Assembly: GCA_008704415.1 (NCBI GenBank)
Contig: VXIS01000194.1
Location: 1-64,000, forward strand
Direction of reading: 5' to 3'
DNA from: Sphaerosporella brunnea
Lineage: Eukaryota > Ascomycota > Pezizomycetes > Pezizales > Pyronemataceae
DNA: 64,000 bases
The notes beneath the pieces were generated by a model that worked only from the letters and a program-made list of their open reading frames with translations, was not told the origin of the DNA and ran no database searches. Positions 1 to 9,791 of this stretch are shown in pieces. The position numbers and the translations under genes are program-made. The first letter of the stretch is position 1; the number at the start of each line of letters is the position of its first letter.

Positions 1-1293
1 CAACATCAAGCGTGGATGCAGGATGGTCATACATTTCTTAGGCTAAAGGGAAACGGCAAAGGCACCATGGTTTCGGACTTCCTCTTGCCTTGGAAACGTC
101 TTAACTTGCGTGATCTTCCAGAAGCTGACCGCAAACGTTTAAATGATGAAGGTGTTCCTACGGATGCAACCGAACTCTACGAATACGGCTCAGGAAAAGG
201 ATACTGGGACGGTGAAGATCTTCTGAAACAAGTCACGGGGAAAGCACAACCTATTGCTCAAGCGTTATTCCCTGGGTACGAGATTGTGTGGATTTTCGAC
301 AATGCCACCAGTTACAGTGTGTTTAAGGATGACGCTCTCTCAACTAAACACATGGGCTTGTATCCAGGTGGACAGCAGCCCCATTTACGTAATGGCTGGT
401 ATATCCCAGCGGGCGAAACTGAGCGTGTAATTCAATCAATGGTTTACATCAACACTCCACTGCACCTTCCAAACGTTTCGAATACAGAGATTACTTGGAT
501 ACCAAAAGGTATCAAGATGGTGTTGCAAGAACGGGGCCTCTGGCCTGAACAGGGGTTGCGAACCCAGTGTGCGCGTCCAAAATGTGCGGATTGCACAGCA
601 GCTGAGAACTGCAAGCTGTGCGTTAAGGGTACACGTTGTGACTCCTGTCGAAAGGACAAGGTACATACCAACAACAGCTGCAAACCAAATAGAAGATGTG
701 ATGGGTGTATTGCTCGGAAAGAGAGGTGCACTTGTGTGAAAAAGAAGAAGTGTCTCCGCTGTCAGGCTATATCGCCCGCAGGAAAATGTGATGCCTGTGA
801 GCTTTTACCTCCTCGTTGTACTTCGAATTGTAAGTAATACCACTGTTTGAAGTCCGTTTTCTTCTACTCTGAAGCTAATTATTTTTCTTAAGCATGTTGT
901 GCAAAGCGGCTTCTCTCTGTTCAGCCGGATTTTCAAGGGCAAAAGTGTGCCTTAGAAGAGGAAATCCTCGCAGCTTCTTTGGACCCGGCTCTCAATCGCA
1001 GCTGGCATAGGGTGTTATACTTGCCAAAATTTCACCCTGAGCTTAACCATATTGAGTTTTTCTGGTGCCAGACAAAGCACTTTTCGAGAAAAAATTGCAA
1101 TTACAGCTTTGAAGCGCTTCGTGAGACCGTTCCAAGGGCATTGGACAGCGTTCGCAGCTCAACCATCCTCAGCAACTACCATTCCTGCCTGCGCAAGATG
1201 GAAGCCTACCGGGCTGGTGTGGAATTTGGCTCAGCAGAATGGAAAGCCTTAACATCACACAAGAAAATCTATCTACCGGGAGAGGATAGATAA
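1..1293 (+). CDS. Tc1/mariner-type (IS630-like) DDE transposase, 5' end outside window, one intron
   Basis: The reading frame is open from the left edge. Exon 1 runs to base 829; an intron at 830-892 (GTAAGT...TTAAG, 63 nt) joins in phase to an exon at 893-1293 ending in TAA. Family signs: DNATSY (second catalytic Asp), then KFHPELNHIEFFW (third acidic residue) and a basic C-terminal tail, as in the fungal DDE-3/IS630 group. Between these two motifs lies a stretch of about 85 residues with repeated CxxC and CxC pairs (KCADC, NCKLC, RCDSC, RCDGC, KCLRC, KCDAC), which looks like serial zinc knuckles. The first catalytic Asp and the helix-turn-helix must lie left of the window. No terminal inverted repeat was found on the right side. 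The visible half shows no stop or frameshift, so it may be intact. The family call is firm; activity is unknown. Confidence 0.8.
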
Positions 1294-1835
1294 GCGGGGT
1301 GAATTTTTTTGGAGCGGGAAGGGACAGGTCTGGAACGGGGTTTTGATACTCAGTTTTCTGATGGGCTGAACGACGAATGTGTATATAAGTAACTTGTAAA
1401 AGAAGACAATGACAAACTTATTTGGCCTTAATTCAGTCGCTTCCCCACCGTCGCTGGGGCTTCACCACCGTCGCCGGGGCTTCACCCCTCGCTTGCGGTT
1501 GCACAAGGCATCACTCGATTTTCCCAAATAGGCTTAGTTGATCGGCAGGAGCAGTGGACCCCCAGGGTCGATTATAGGATTCCGCCACCATAGGAACTGT
1601 ACATATTTTCCCAGCTGGGACATTGCGGGCGTTTGGACAGTGTGGTTCTTGAGAAAAGGGTCAGAAAATGGATCCCAGGGGAGGACTACCAACCACATCC
1701 GAATAGCTCACACCAAGTCCATTTCGCGCGTCCAGCGTGTGTTCGAGCCGTTGCAGTGATTGCTTCAAAAGTATCCGCTGAGAATAGCCCAATCTGAGTG
1801 GTATCTCCTTCGGGCCAAGAGTTACATTGCAACGT
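1294..1835. other. No gene seen
   Basis: No convincing coding exon was seen. A short imperfect tandem repeat (CACCGTCGC.GGGGCTTCAC, about 2.5 units) lies near 1443-1490. Confidence 0.5.
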
Positions 1836-2702
1836 TCACCCATTTTGAGGTTCACCTAGGTATACTTTCTTTGCCTTCCGTCCCTTCTCATATCTTACTG
1901 TCCTGCCAGGAATACCAACAGCCCATGGAAGAACGGAACAATACCCGTAAATGCAGCTGTAACCTCCCCCTCCCATTTGGTCAAAATATGATGCCCCCAA
2001 GGATCCCCCACGATCTTGCCCAGAATGACGTTTCCCATCGCACAGAAAAAGAACGACAGCGAGAGAACCATCGCCAAAAACGCAAGTGCCCCCCCTCCTT
2101 CGCCATCGCACAACACCCGAACTCGACCACGAACCACGGCAACAGACCGCTCCTAGCTTGACATTATCAAACTGTTCCTTCAGATGCCAGACATGCGCAG
2201 CGGCGATAACACAAAAAAAGTATACGGATCCAGCAATATACTGCAGAAGAAACGCGAGACCGAACAGAAACGCCGCCGTCAGCGCCATGGGTCTACTAAC
2301 CCACCCAAACCGGACAACCAAGATCCCCCGTAGAGCCATGAGGACGCCGCCACTCGCCGAAAATCCAGCCCCCACAAGGTAGAGGTGCGTTGCGCCGTGT
2401 ATGGCGTGAAACCCCTTGACGTGCGAACATTCTTGGACGTTCTTCCCGTTTTGATACAGCTCGAAAACACTGATGGTCGCCGTCAAAAGCGCCCAAGCGA
2501 TCCCGAGACCATTTTTCCACCATTTTCCGGATGGCTCCTTATCGTCCGCCTTACCCGCCCCAACAATCGAGTATATCAACATGAGAAGCGTTGTGAACCA
2601 CATGTAGAAGCCGAGAACCCCAACCGGGATGTAGATGCAAACGAGAACGTCGACGAATTTGGCGTGGAGTATAGTTGAGTTTGGATTTACCGACCCACTC
2701 AT
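1836..2702 (-). CDS. Polytopic membrane protein of unknown function, with a frame change near the 3' end
   Basis: The ATG at 2702 opens a frame with four strongly hydrophobic segments (around residues 15-48, 66-85, 105-130 and 138-170). Near 2090-2140 the hydrophobic pattern moves to another frame (ending at 1895), which adds two more membrane segments and a stop. The shift lies close to a G-run (minus strand, about 2090) and no good GT-AG pair was found there, so it may be a one-base indel or a missed small intron. Six or seven membrane passes in about 270 residues suggest a small fungal integral membrane protein, possibly of the DUF7702 type, but I do not recognise the family with confidence. 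If the shift is real, the gene is broken in its last third. Confidence 0.5.
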   Translation of the reverse strand: MSGSVNPNSTILHAKFVDVLVCIYIPVGVLGFYMWFTTLLMLIYSIVGAGKADDKEPSGKWWKNGLGIAWALLTATISVFELYQNGKNVQECSHVKGFHAIHGATHLYLVGAGFSASGGVLMALRGILVVRFGWVSRPMALTAAFLFGLAFLLQYIAGSVYFFCVIAAAHVWHLKEQFDNVKLGAVCCRGSWSSSGVVRWRRRGGTCVFGDGSLAVVLFLCDGKRHSGQDRGGSLGASYFDQMGGGGYSCIYGYCSVLPWAVGIPGRTVRYEKGRKAKKVYLGEPQNG

Positions 2703-3489
2703 TTTCGGGAAGCGGAGGAGGAGGTTGAATGTTGACGTATCTTACTTCCGGGATAAACCCTGCTAGAAGCAGCAACCACAAAAATGCCGATTGGTCTGTC
2801 AGCTGGGTACTACGATTGTTGTGATTAGGCCTCCCTACCAGTGCCATGATGATGGTGATGGTTTTCCCGCAGAGGGAGGGCGGTTTTTCCGGGATCCGTT
2901 GGCAAAAACGATGCAGGAAGTGGGTTGGCAACAATTTTAGGACTGCGGGACATTTTAAAGGAAAACCCCATCGAAAACCTTCGAGGTGTGTTGGTCCTCA
3001 GACCTACGTGTTGCTTGCAGTTAAAAAGACAGCAGCGACAGCTGTCAAAAAGAGGCCAAATGGCTAAATATCATTGGGTGCGATGTTTCAGAACCCCGCG
3101 TGCCCCATCGGATAATTCGGCATTTCTGGCAAAATTTTGGCAAACCCACAAGGAAAAGTAACTAAATTACAAAGGTTTTGTATGGAACCGCATACAAAAG
3201 TGTCCGTAGCGGCACCCTCTCAACAGCCTCCCAGCCCATAGCGCACCGAAATTCCCAGATCGTCTCTGGGTAGAAACCATAAAATCTTCCCATGAAACGA
3301 CAGGTGTTTTGAACCACGGGCAGTTGTTCTGTGAATGGGCAAGTTTGTATGTGAAAAGCAAAACAGCCGATGTACGCATTCGGTACATACCACCACATCA
3401 CGCATGAATTGCGACTGATTCCTGTGTCCTGCATTGCCGAGAAAGCTTGTTTTTTTGTGGCTGTTGTTCGATTTTGCTGTCGCTGCGAT
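2703..3489. other. No gene seen
   Basis: Several short overlapping frames are open on both strands, but none has a recognisable motif or supported splice sites. Confidence 0.4.
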
Positions 3490-4080
3490 GTGTTGTTGTT
3501 CGCTAATCATGATTCGACTCAACCCGTCGCTGACGCGGCGCACAAAGGCGACGGCGAGTCGGTTCCTGCATTGCGGCTTGCTGCACGTGCACTTCGAGGG
3601 ATACTTCGTCAAGTACCGTCGCACGCAGGCCGCGACGGCTTCGTCGCGAACCTTTGGAAGGAGTACGCCCTGAGCGATTCGCGGTACCTCACGCAGGACA
3701 CGTTTGTGGTTGCTATCGAGGCGTTGACTGTGGTGAGTGCCGTGCCCCCGCCTCGAGGGAGGGGGCGTAAGCTAAATTGGGCACAGCTTTTCTTAGGTCC
3801 CCTGTGTCTTCTCACGTTCCTCGCTATTGTCCTCCAAAGCTCCAAAGGTCATCCCGCTCGTCTATTCGCGTGTTGCTGCCACGTCTACGGGTGCTTGCTG
3901 TATTTTGCGACCTCGGCCCTCGAGGGGAATCGGCATTGCAGGCCAGAGGCTAGGTATTTTTGGGGTAACTACTTCGCGTGCAATCTGCCGTGAATCGTTG
4001 TGCCAGCGCTGCTGGGGTGGAGGTCGGTTAAGACTATGGCTAAGGCGGCCGAGAAGGCGGCGGGAAGGAAATTTAGGTAG
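3490..4080 (+). pseudogene. Emopamil-binding-protein (EBP) type sterol isomerase, broken
   Basis: The translation carries EBP family hallmarks: HFEGYF near the start, LWKEYALSDSRYL, then GPLCLL, RPEARYFW and VVPALLG. EBP proteins are four- to five-pass ER membrane enzymes that shift the sterol delta-8 double bond. Three faults are visible. (1) The N-terminal part (HFEGYFVKYRRTQ) and the LWKEYA part lie in different frames, implying a one-base indel near 3620-3640. (2) An in-frame TGA at 3991-3993 stands where a Trp is expected. (3) The intron near 3733-3796 (GTGAGT...TCTTAG) leaves the frame one base off when spliced. The open frame resumes after the TGA to a natural stop at 4078-4080. The hAT element begins only about 30 bases downstream. 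Identification is good; start and first exon are uncertain. Confidence 0.8.
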
Positions 4081-4111
4081 GTTTTTATATATATATACAT
4101 ATGAGGGTGAG

Positions 4112-7100
4112 TAGTGATGGACATAAGCCGAGCCGAGCCGAGCCATAGGTCAGGCTCGAGCCGGCTCGGCTTGTTAGAAGGGGGGCTCGTCAAGCCGAGC
4201 CTATCGTGACAGGCTCGAGCTTTGGCTCGAGCCGCCATACAATTTACGCTTGGCGAGCCGGTCAATACGTGGTTGCACGCAGTAACATTGGAGGGGTTGC
4301 TATACTATTCTATATCCGAGAGCTCTGATCCGGAATCAAAGCCATCCAGCACTGCTTCGAGCTCAGCATCCATGCCCTCAACGTTGTATACGTCCTGATC
4401 CTGACCATATCCAGCTGCTTCGGGTCCGTCATCATGGTCACAATCCCTGCGTGCAGCTCCCTGGCTGTTACCGGCCGCCGGGCCCTTGTTCTGTCCCGCA
4501 TCCGTATCTTCCTCACCCATGTCTCCCACACCTTCGCTCTCGCTGCTGGATGTATGCTCATCTAAGGCGTCCCTGGTGGTAAAATAGTTGTCAAGGCCAT
4601 GCAGTTCCCAATCATCGCTGGCCTTGTAGTTGAGCCAGCTTCGGAGAAGTAGAACTGCAGCGCTAGAGTCCTCAAGCATACGGTTTCGCTTTTTGGTGAT
4701 AATTTGCCCCGCCTGGGAAAAGAGCTGCTCACTTGGGACACTGGAGGCAGGGATAGCCAGATAGTCTCGCGCCATTTTGGCAACAATAGGATAGCGATGT
4801 TCGTTGACCTTCCACCAGTCAAGCGGATCATCAACTAGGTCGATGCATGGCTCACAGAGGTAGCGGGAGGTCTCAGAGCTGTCTATACCACTGAAGTTTG
4901 CAGGGCGTGTGTTCTGGGTTAGACTTCCAAATATTTTGGTAAGAGCATCGTATGCTTTCGCATCCTTACAAGCAGATGGGGCTGTAGAATTGTCGGCTCG
5001 GCGATTGGCGGTTCCTTGATATTGGTCCTGATAGATTTTTTTGAAGTACGCGGTAGTACTCACAACATCTGCCGGCGGCCAACCCATTTTAGCAAATCCA
5101 TGAGCTTTAAAACGTGGGTCAAGCAGCATAGCCAGCTTAGGATTTGTTAACTTGGATGTATGGTCTCGGTATTTTTCTAGATGGCCGCGAGCTGTATGTC
5201 CTGCTTCAAGAAGCACACGTGGTACCTCCTGCAGAGGTTCCATCCGTTCGCAATATTCTTGTAGCTCGGAAATGAGGAATGCAAAGTATGGCAGCTGATA
5301 GGACAGCGTTGCATAGTGGCTTCTGGATAGTCGTGTAGTTGCATCAACAAATATACCTAGGAGCTCGCGAAGGTCCTTAAGTAGTGTCTAGTCAGGGGAA
5401 GTGAGATGACAGTGAAGCAGTTTATTTTCAGTAGCAATTAAACGCTTGAGAGGTCCTTTGAGGCGAAGAGCACGGTCAATCATATCGTGGGTTGAATTCC
5501 ACCGTGTTTTCGTATCCATCTTGGGTCGCACGAATTTAACTTTCAGCCGCTGGCACTGTGCTTCGAGCGCTTCCAGAAGGAGGTTTGAAGCCCGAACCTT
5601 GGTAAAACTGTGACGAACTAGTGAAAGTACTTCGGCTGGACTTCCTGCAGCCTGCATCGGGGTAAGGTTATGGTGTTGCCTTCCATGCGAGAGGATACGG
5701 TTCGACACAGTAGGCCCAGCTGACACAGAGGATTCCACTGCAACACTTCCCTCATCCTCGGGTGCGGTAGCTTTTAGCGTGGTAAGAATCCTTTGTGCGG
5801 CCAGATTTATAACGTGCCCCATACAACGTACTTGCGTATTGTCCCGCTTCATCCCAGGTTTCACGTGCTCCAAGCATTTAAAGAACTTGTCGTTGACGGT
5901 AGCGTTGTCAGCGGTAATTCCGCAGATTGACTTTATTAAGTTCCAATCTTGAAGAACATTGTGTACAACAGCACAAAGATTTTCTCCAGTGTGGGAACCG
6001 CGCAGCCGCCGAAACGCAATGACCTTGCTTTGAATTTTCCAGGACTGATCGATCCAGTGGGCGGTGACTCCAAGATACGGAACCTGGTTTCCTGCTGTCC
6101 ATGCATCCATAGTCAGGCTAACGCGTTGGCCCCTTCCCGTATGATCAGCCAATTCAGCCTTCATTTGCTCTTTCTTTTCGTTGTGAAGCTCTTGCACGTC
6201 CCGCTGTACTGTACGTCGCCTAACCAGAGGAACCTTCGAAAGAAGATACCGAACCAGTTTGTGAAAGGTGGTATATTCGACAATTGAGAACGCTGAACCT
6301 GACTCCACAATAAACTCTGCGAGTAGGTGACGGTAAACCTCTGGGTTGAAAGATTCTCCAAACGCTCGCCCCGACGCTCCCGCCTGCGCTGCTTTAGTCC
6401 AAGGTGTTTCCCCGGTCTTCTGTAAATTGTTTCGCAGCTCCACAATCAGTTCCTTTTCCGCTGACTCCTCTGCTGGAATTCCAGGGTGGTGTATCTCCAC
6501 ATGACGTTTCCATGCGCTGGTAGTGGTGTAATCAGCGTTGTATGGTCCCCAGGTTGTTGAGCAGTGACAGCAGCGCACAATATGCTTTTCGTCCTGAGAA
6601 GTGGGGTGTGGGTTGGATGAAGTGCCTCGACCACCTTTTGTTCTCCGTCTCTTTGCAGACCGCGCTGGCACTGTGATGGGTACCTCAGTGCCTACGATTT
6701 CTCGAAAAATAATGCGCCGCTTATAAAGGAATGCATCAAAGTTGGAATTTTTAAGCCCACTCAGCGTTCGCGCACCGGCATTTCTGTAGTATTCATCTGG
6801 CAGACTTTGTTAGTTTCTATCCAGCAACACCCGGAATGCGGTGAAGAGTACCCCACTTCCCACTTATCCTCTGATATAGAGCTTGAATTCGATCGTCAGC
6901 GGACGACGCAGCAGTGCCAGGATCTGGGGCCGGCATGGTTGACAAATAGGAGACTCGGAGATGGTAGTGTTGCGAGGAGTGGGGAGGCGAAGGTGGTGGA
7001 GTTTAGACGGTTCAGGAAGGGGACGGTGTCACGCGTAGTTGATACATAGGTTAGTTGCTATGGGTTTCCATAGAATGTTCTCGATGAACCCATACCGTGC

Positions 7101-7283
7101 CAGTGCCGGCACTGTTCATCTCACTCTACAGGTGGTACCATACATAGAAAAGCTCGAGCCAAAGCTCGGCTCGTCAGGCAACAGGCTCGAGCCGGCTCGG
7201 CTCGGCGAAGGGTCAGGCTTGACTCGGCTCGGCTCGAGGCTCGAGCTTTCAGCTCGAGCCGGCTCGGCTTATGTCCATCACTA
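4112..7283 (-). mobile_element. hAT transposon, copy 1 (3,172 bp) with 8-bp target duplication
   Basis: The element starts TAGTGATGGACATAAGCC and ends with its inverted repeat, and is flanked by AGGGTGAG at 4104-4111 and 7284-7291. Both ends carry dense subterminal GAGCC/GGCTCG and CTCGAG repeats (about 4120-4260 and 7140-7283), typical of hAT transposase-binding regions. One long transposase frame lies on the minus strand. Copy 2 (9792-12963) has exactly the same length and I count about 11 base differences, so both insertions are young. Confidence 0.95.
4305..6671 (-). pseudogene. hAT transposase, copy 1, one in-frame TAG
   Basis: A single frame from ATG 6671 to the stop at 4305 (about 788 codons) is interrupted once, by TAG at 5388-5390. 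Domains from the N terminus: BED-type zinc finger (CCHCSTTW...WKRHVEIHH, about residues 34-60), RNase H-like core with LTMDAWT (first Asp, about 185) and ITADNATVND (second Asp), a CMGHVINL segment, TRWNST, and the C-terminal hAT dimerisation block WWKVNEHRYP...SSVPSEQLFS with the catalytic Glu. The tail is acidic and Ser-rich. No GT-AG intron of plausible size removes the TAG. It lies at a position where hAT proteins often have Trp, so TGG to TAG is the simplest reading. Copy 2 has the identical stop. Confidence 0.9.
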
Positions 7284-7798
7284 AGGGTGAGAAGGGTGGA
7301 TTGCTGACTATTGGCGGGAAGATTGCGATGAGAGTTGGGATAATGCTTGTATGATTGTTATATCCCCATCTGGCACGGAACAATACACGTGGACGACGAG
7401 CTTCTTCCGCATGTCGTATTGAAATCGAGGAAAATAGGAGGAATCGGTTGTCGCTAGGAGAGCGGGTATTGATTGAAACCCTGGCGGGTTGGGTTATCAC
7501 TCGAAAGGCCACTAAAACTTGATTGGGCGGAGTTCCTTCCGCCATCCCCAAACAGGACGTGGTATGGAGACCGGTGGCGGCAGGAGTGCAGCGAAGTGCA
7601 TTTTCGAATTTCAAGCCACTTTTCTTGAAGGTTTGCTGCAGCACTTACTAATTTTAAGCCGCAATTTTTGTAAGGTGTCTCTAGAAATAAATACAAATAA
7701 CACTTTCGTAGTGCCTTTTTCGAGAGCACAGACCGCTGTTCCGTTCACTCGTCTACCGGCGAAGGCCCCGAAACAGAGTCGTTCTCGTAATCCCAACC

Positions 7799-8436
7799 CT
7801 AAAAGCAGCACTCGGGGAAGAAAGCGATGACAGTCGAGATATTTCCGTCATCCGTCCTAACAGATCCACCTTTTATTGCAAAAACAAAGTCAGTATTGCG
7901 CTGATCATGATAAGCCGTAGGTAAGTAAATGAAATACCATATGTAAATCTAGGACCCCCCGCCTTACCGGTGGTGGTGCTGGTGGCGCACACATCTTGAA
8001 CGTAACGCAGGATCTCGCGGCACTGGGTTTTGTGAAGCGGCGTGCCGCCTTTGTGAGCCATGAACGACACGGTCGCGTGAGTGGCCTGGCTACTGGGCGC
8101 GACGCCGATGGTGGGGTGGAAGGAGGCCTCCTGGCCCTTTTCCAGCCACTTGTACTCGCCGCGGCCGATCATGGTGTCGCACGCGTTGTCGATGCGCTGG
8201 TATATGCCTTCAAGATAACCCCACGATGCCGTGTGCTTGCTGCCGTAGCATTTAAGAGAGTTCCATCGCTTGTCCAGTACTGGGCGGCGGCTGCTCCTAC
8301 CACACGATCCGTCAGTTTTGTTGCCAACCAGCAGGATTGCGGCGGACAACTTGTCCAACTCCTCCGATGTGGCTCCGGCGAATTGGATTGGAGAGGCAGA
8401 AGCCGCTGCTGCAGCGAACATGAATGCACATAGGAT
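7799..8436 (-). CDS. Small, probably secreted cysteine-containing protein, first exon not found
   Basis: The main exon (8436-7968) follows an acceptor TTTTAG and encodes ILCAFMFAAAAASASP, which reads like the end of a signal peptide, then about 140 residues with five spaced Cys. A donor GTAAGG at 7967 joins in phase to an exon from 7869 that ends ...PECCF and a TAG at 7799-7801, adding two Cys. The intron between is about 98 nt. Seven Cys and a hydrophobic N terminus suggest an extracellular protein with disulfides; no known family was recognised. The true start is unclear: ATG at 8421 gives a short leader, and an upstream exon in phase was not found with a normal-sized intron. It lies between the two hAT copies and is on the same strand as their transposases. 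Confidence 0.55.
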
Positions 8437-9791
8437 CTAAAAGACGGTAGAATTACTTGTGTGTCTTCGAAGGGAATGAATGGGGCAGCAGCCAAACAAA
8501 TCTTTGCTAAATGCATTGTTTTTCTGGATACTGTATGGAAGCGGTACAGGGGGATTTATCCTACCAAAGAGTACGGAATGAACTAGTACTGGATTGATCC
8601 CCCCCCCCCCCCACCGCCGCTCAAGGCTATAGTTACTAAAAACACGGGGAATGGAAAGAAAGCTTCAAAAGTCGAAAATGACGTTATCAATCCAGCAGAG
8701 CAAGTTCGCAGCAGTAAAAGGGTCGGTGAACAGCTCTGTGATGCAACAGGAACAGGGGTTATTCGCGGCGGTGACCCGAATCGCAGGGTCGCATGATATA
8801 TCCGACGAAAGCCTTGGAGATGGGCGGGGGGGGGGGGCAATCACAGTCCATCTCGGAGGGGCGATTTCTGGAAATACCAACGGAGTGGGCCCGCATGCAA
8901 AGCAGAGTTTTCATGTGCCAGCCACGTGTACTCATGTTTTTGATATTCCATCTGATCATCAGAAGTCGTCAGCAGCGGCTGTCCCATTGAAAGAAAGTAT
9001 ATCCGTTCATCGGTGGTTTTCACACCGCATTGGCAATTGTGAAGGTTATCCATTCCTTTTTTTTTTCTTTTGTGGAGAGCCGGTAGAGGTGACACCTTCT
9101 TGGGGATGTAACTGCTTCGGTGGAATACTTTTGCATCACCTATTATTTATAGCCGGTCGCCTATGCTTTGGCAAACTATTTATGAATGGGTGGACACAGT
9201 AGGAGCCTCAGGGGTGTTCTCGGTGGAGCCAGAAGAATGTAAGGGGAGGAAATAAGCGGAATCATCTTGCAACTCCCAACAGATCACGAGCATCCACCCA
9301 TCTTCCACAACCAAAAAGGGCACCCGTACGCGGCGGGGCTGTGTAGCAGCATACTAAATTCTTTTTATTCTTTACACCAGATACCTAAGTTGTTTGACGT
9401 GACACGAGTACCGAAGAGTGATATGTTGAGGGAGTAGGTGGAGAAAGGCGGTCCCCAAATGCCTCACCTCTCAAAAACTGAGGGACTGGGGTTTCATTTG
9501 TCGGGATTAATTTACGAATCCGCGCGAGTATCCCCCCAATTAGGGTTGCGAAGCCTCAAGTATCCACCAGTGCCTATCCATAGTGCTCCAGTTATGCCGT
9601 CCCCGGAAATTAGCACTGAGCTGTTCCCTTATCTCTATCCTCAAAAAACATAGGCCTAGTAACAAGTACCGAATAAAACGGGTTCGTTGTATAGATATTC
9701 CGGAATATTTTGGCTTAACCGAACCCAAAAAGAAGTTGCCTGGTGCTGTGGAGAGTAAAGAAAAACGAAAACATTCAATATTCCTAACAAC
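8437..9791. other. No gene seen; homopolymer tracts
   Basis: Contains a C-run at about 8599-8613, a G-run at about 8825-8837 and a T-run at about 9058-9068. No coding exon could be supported. Confidence 0.4.

Noticed and set aside
436..731. Minus-strand frames inside the transposase exon
   Set aside because: They are the antisense of a well-supported transposase frame with no own motif.
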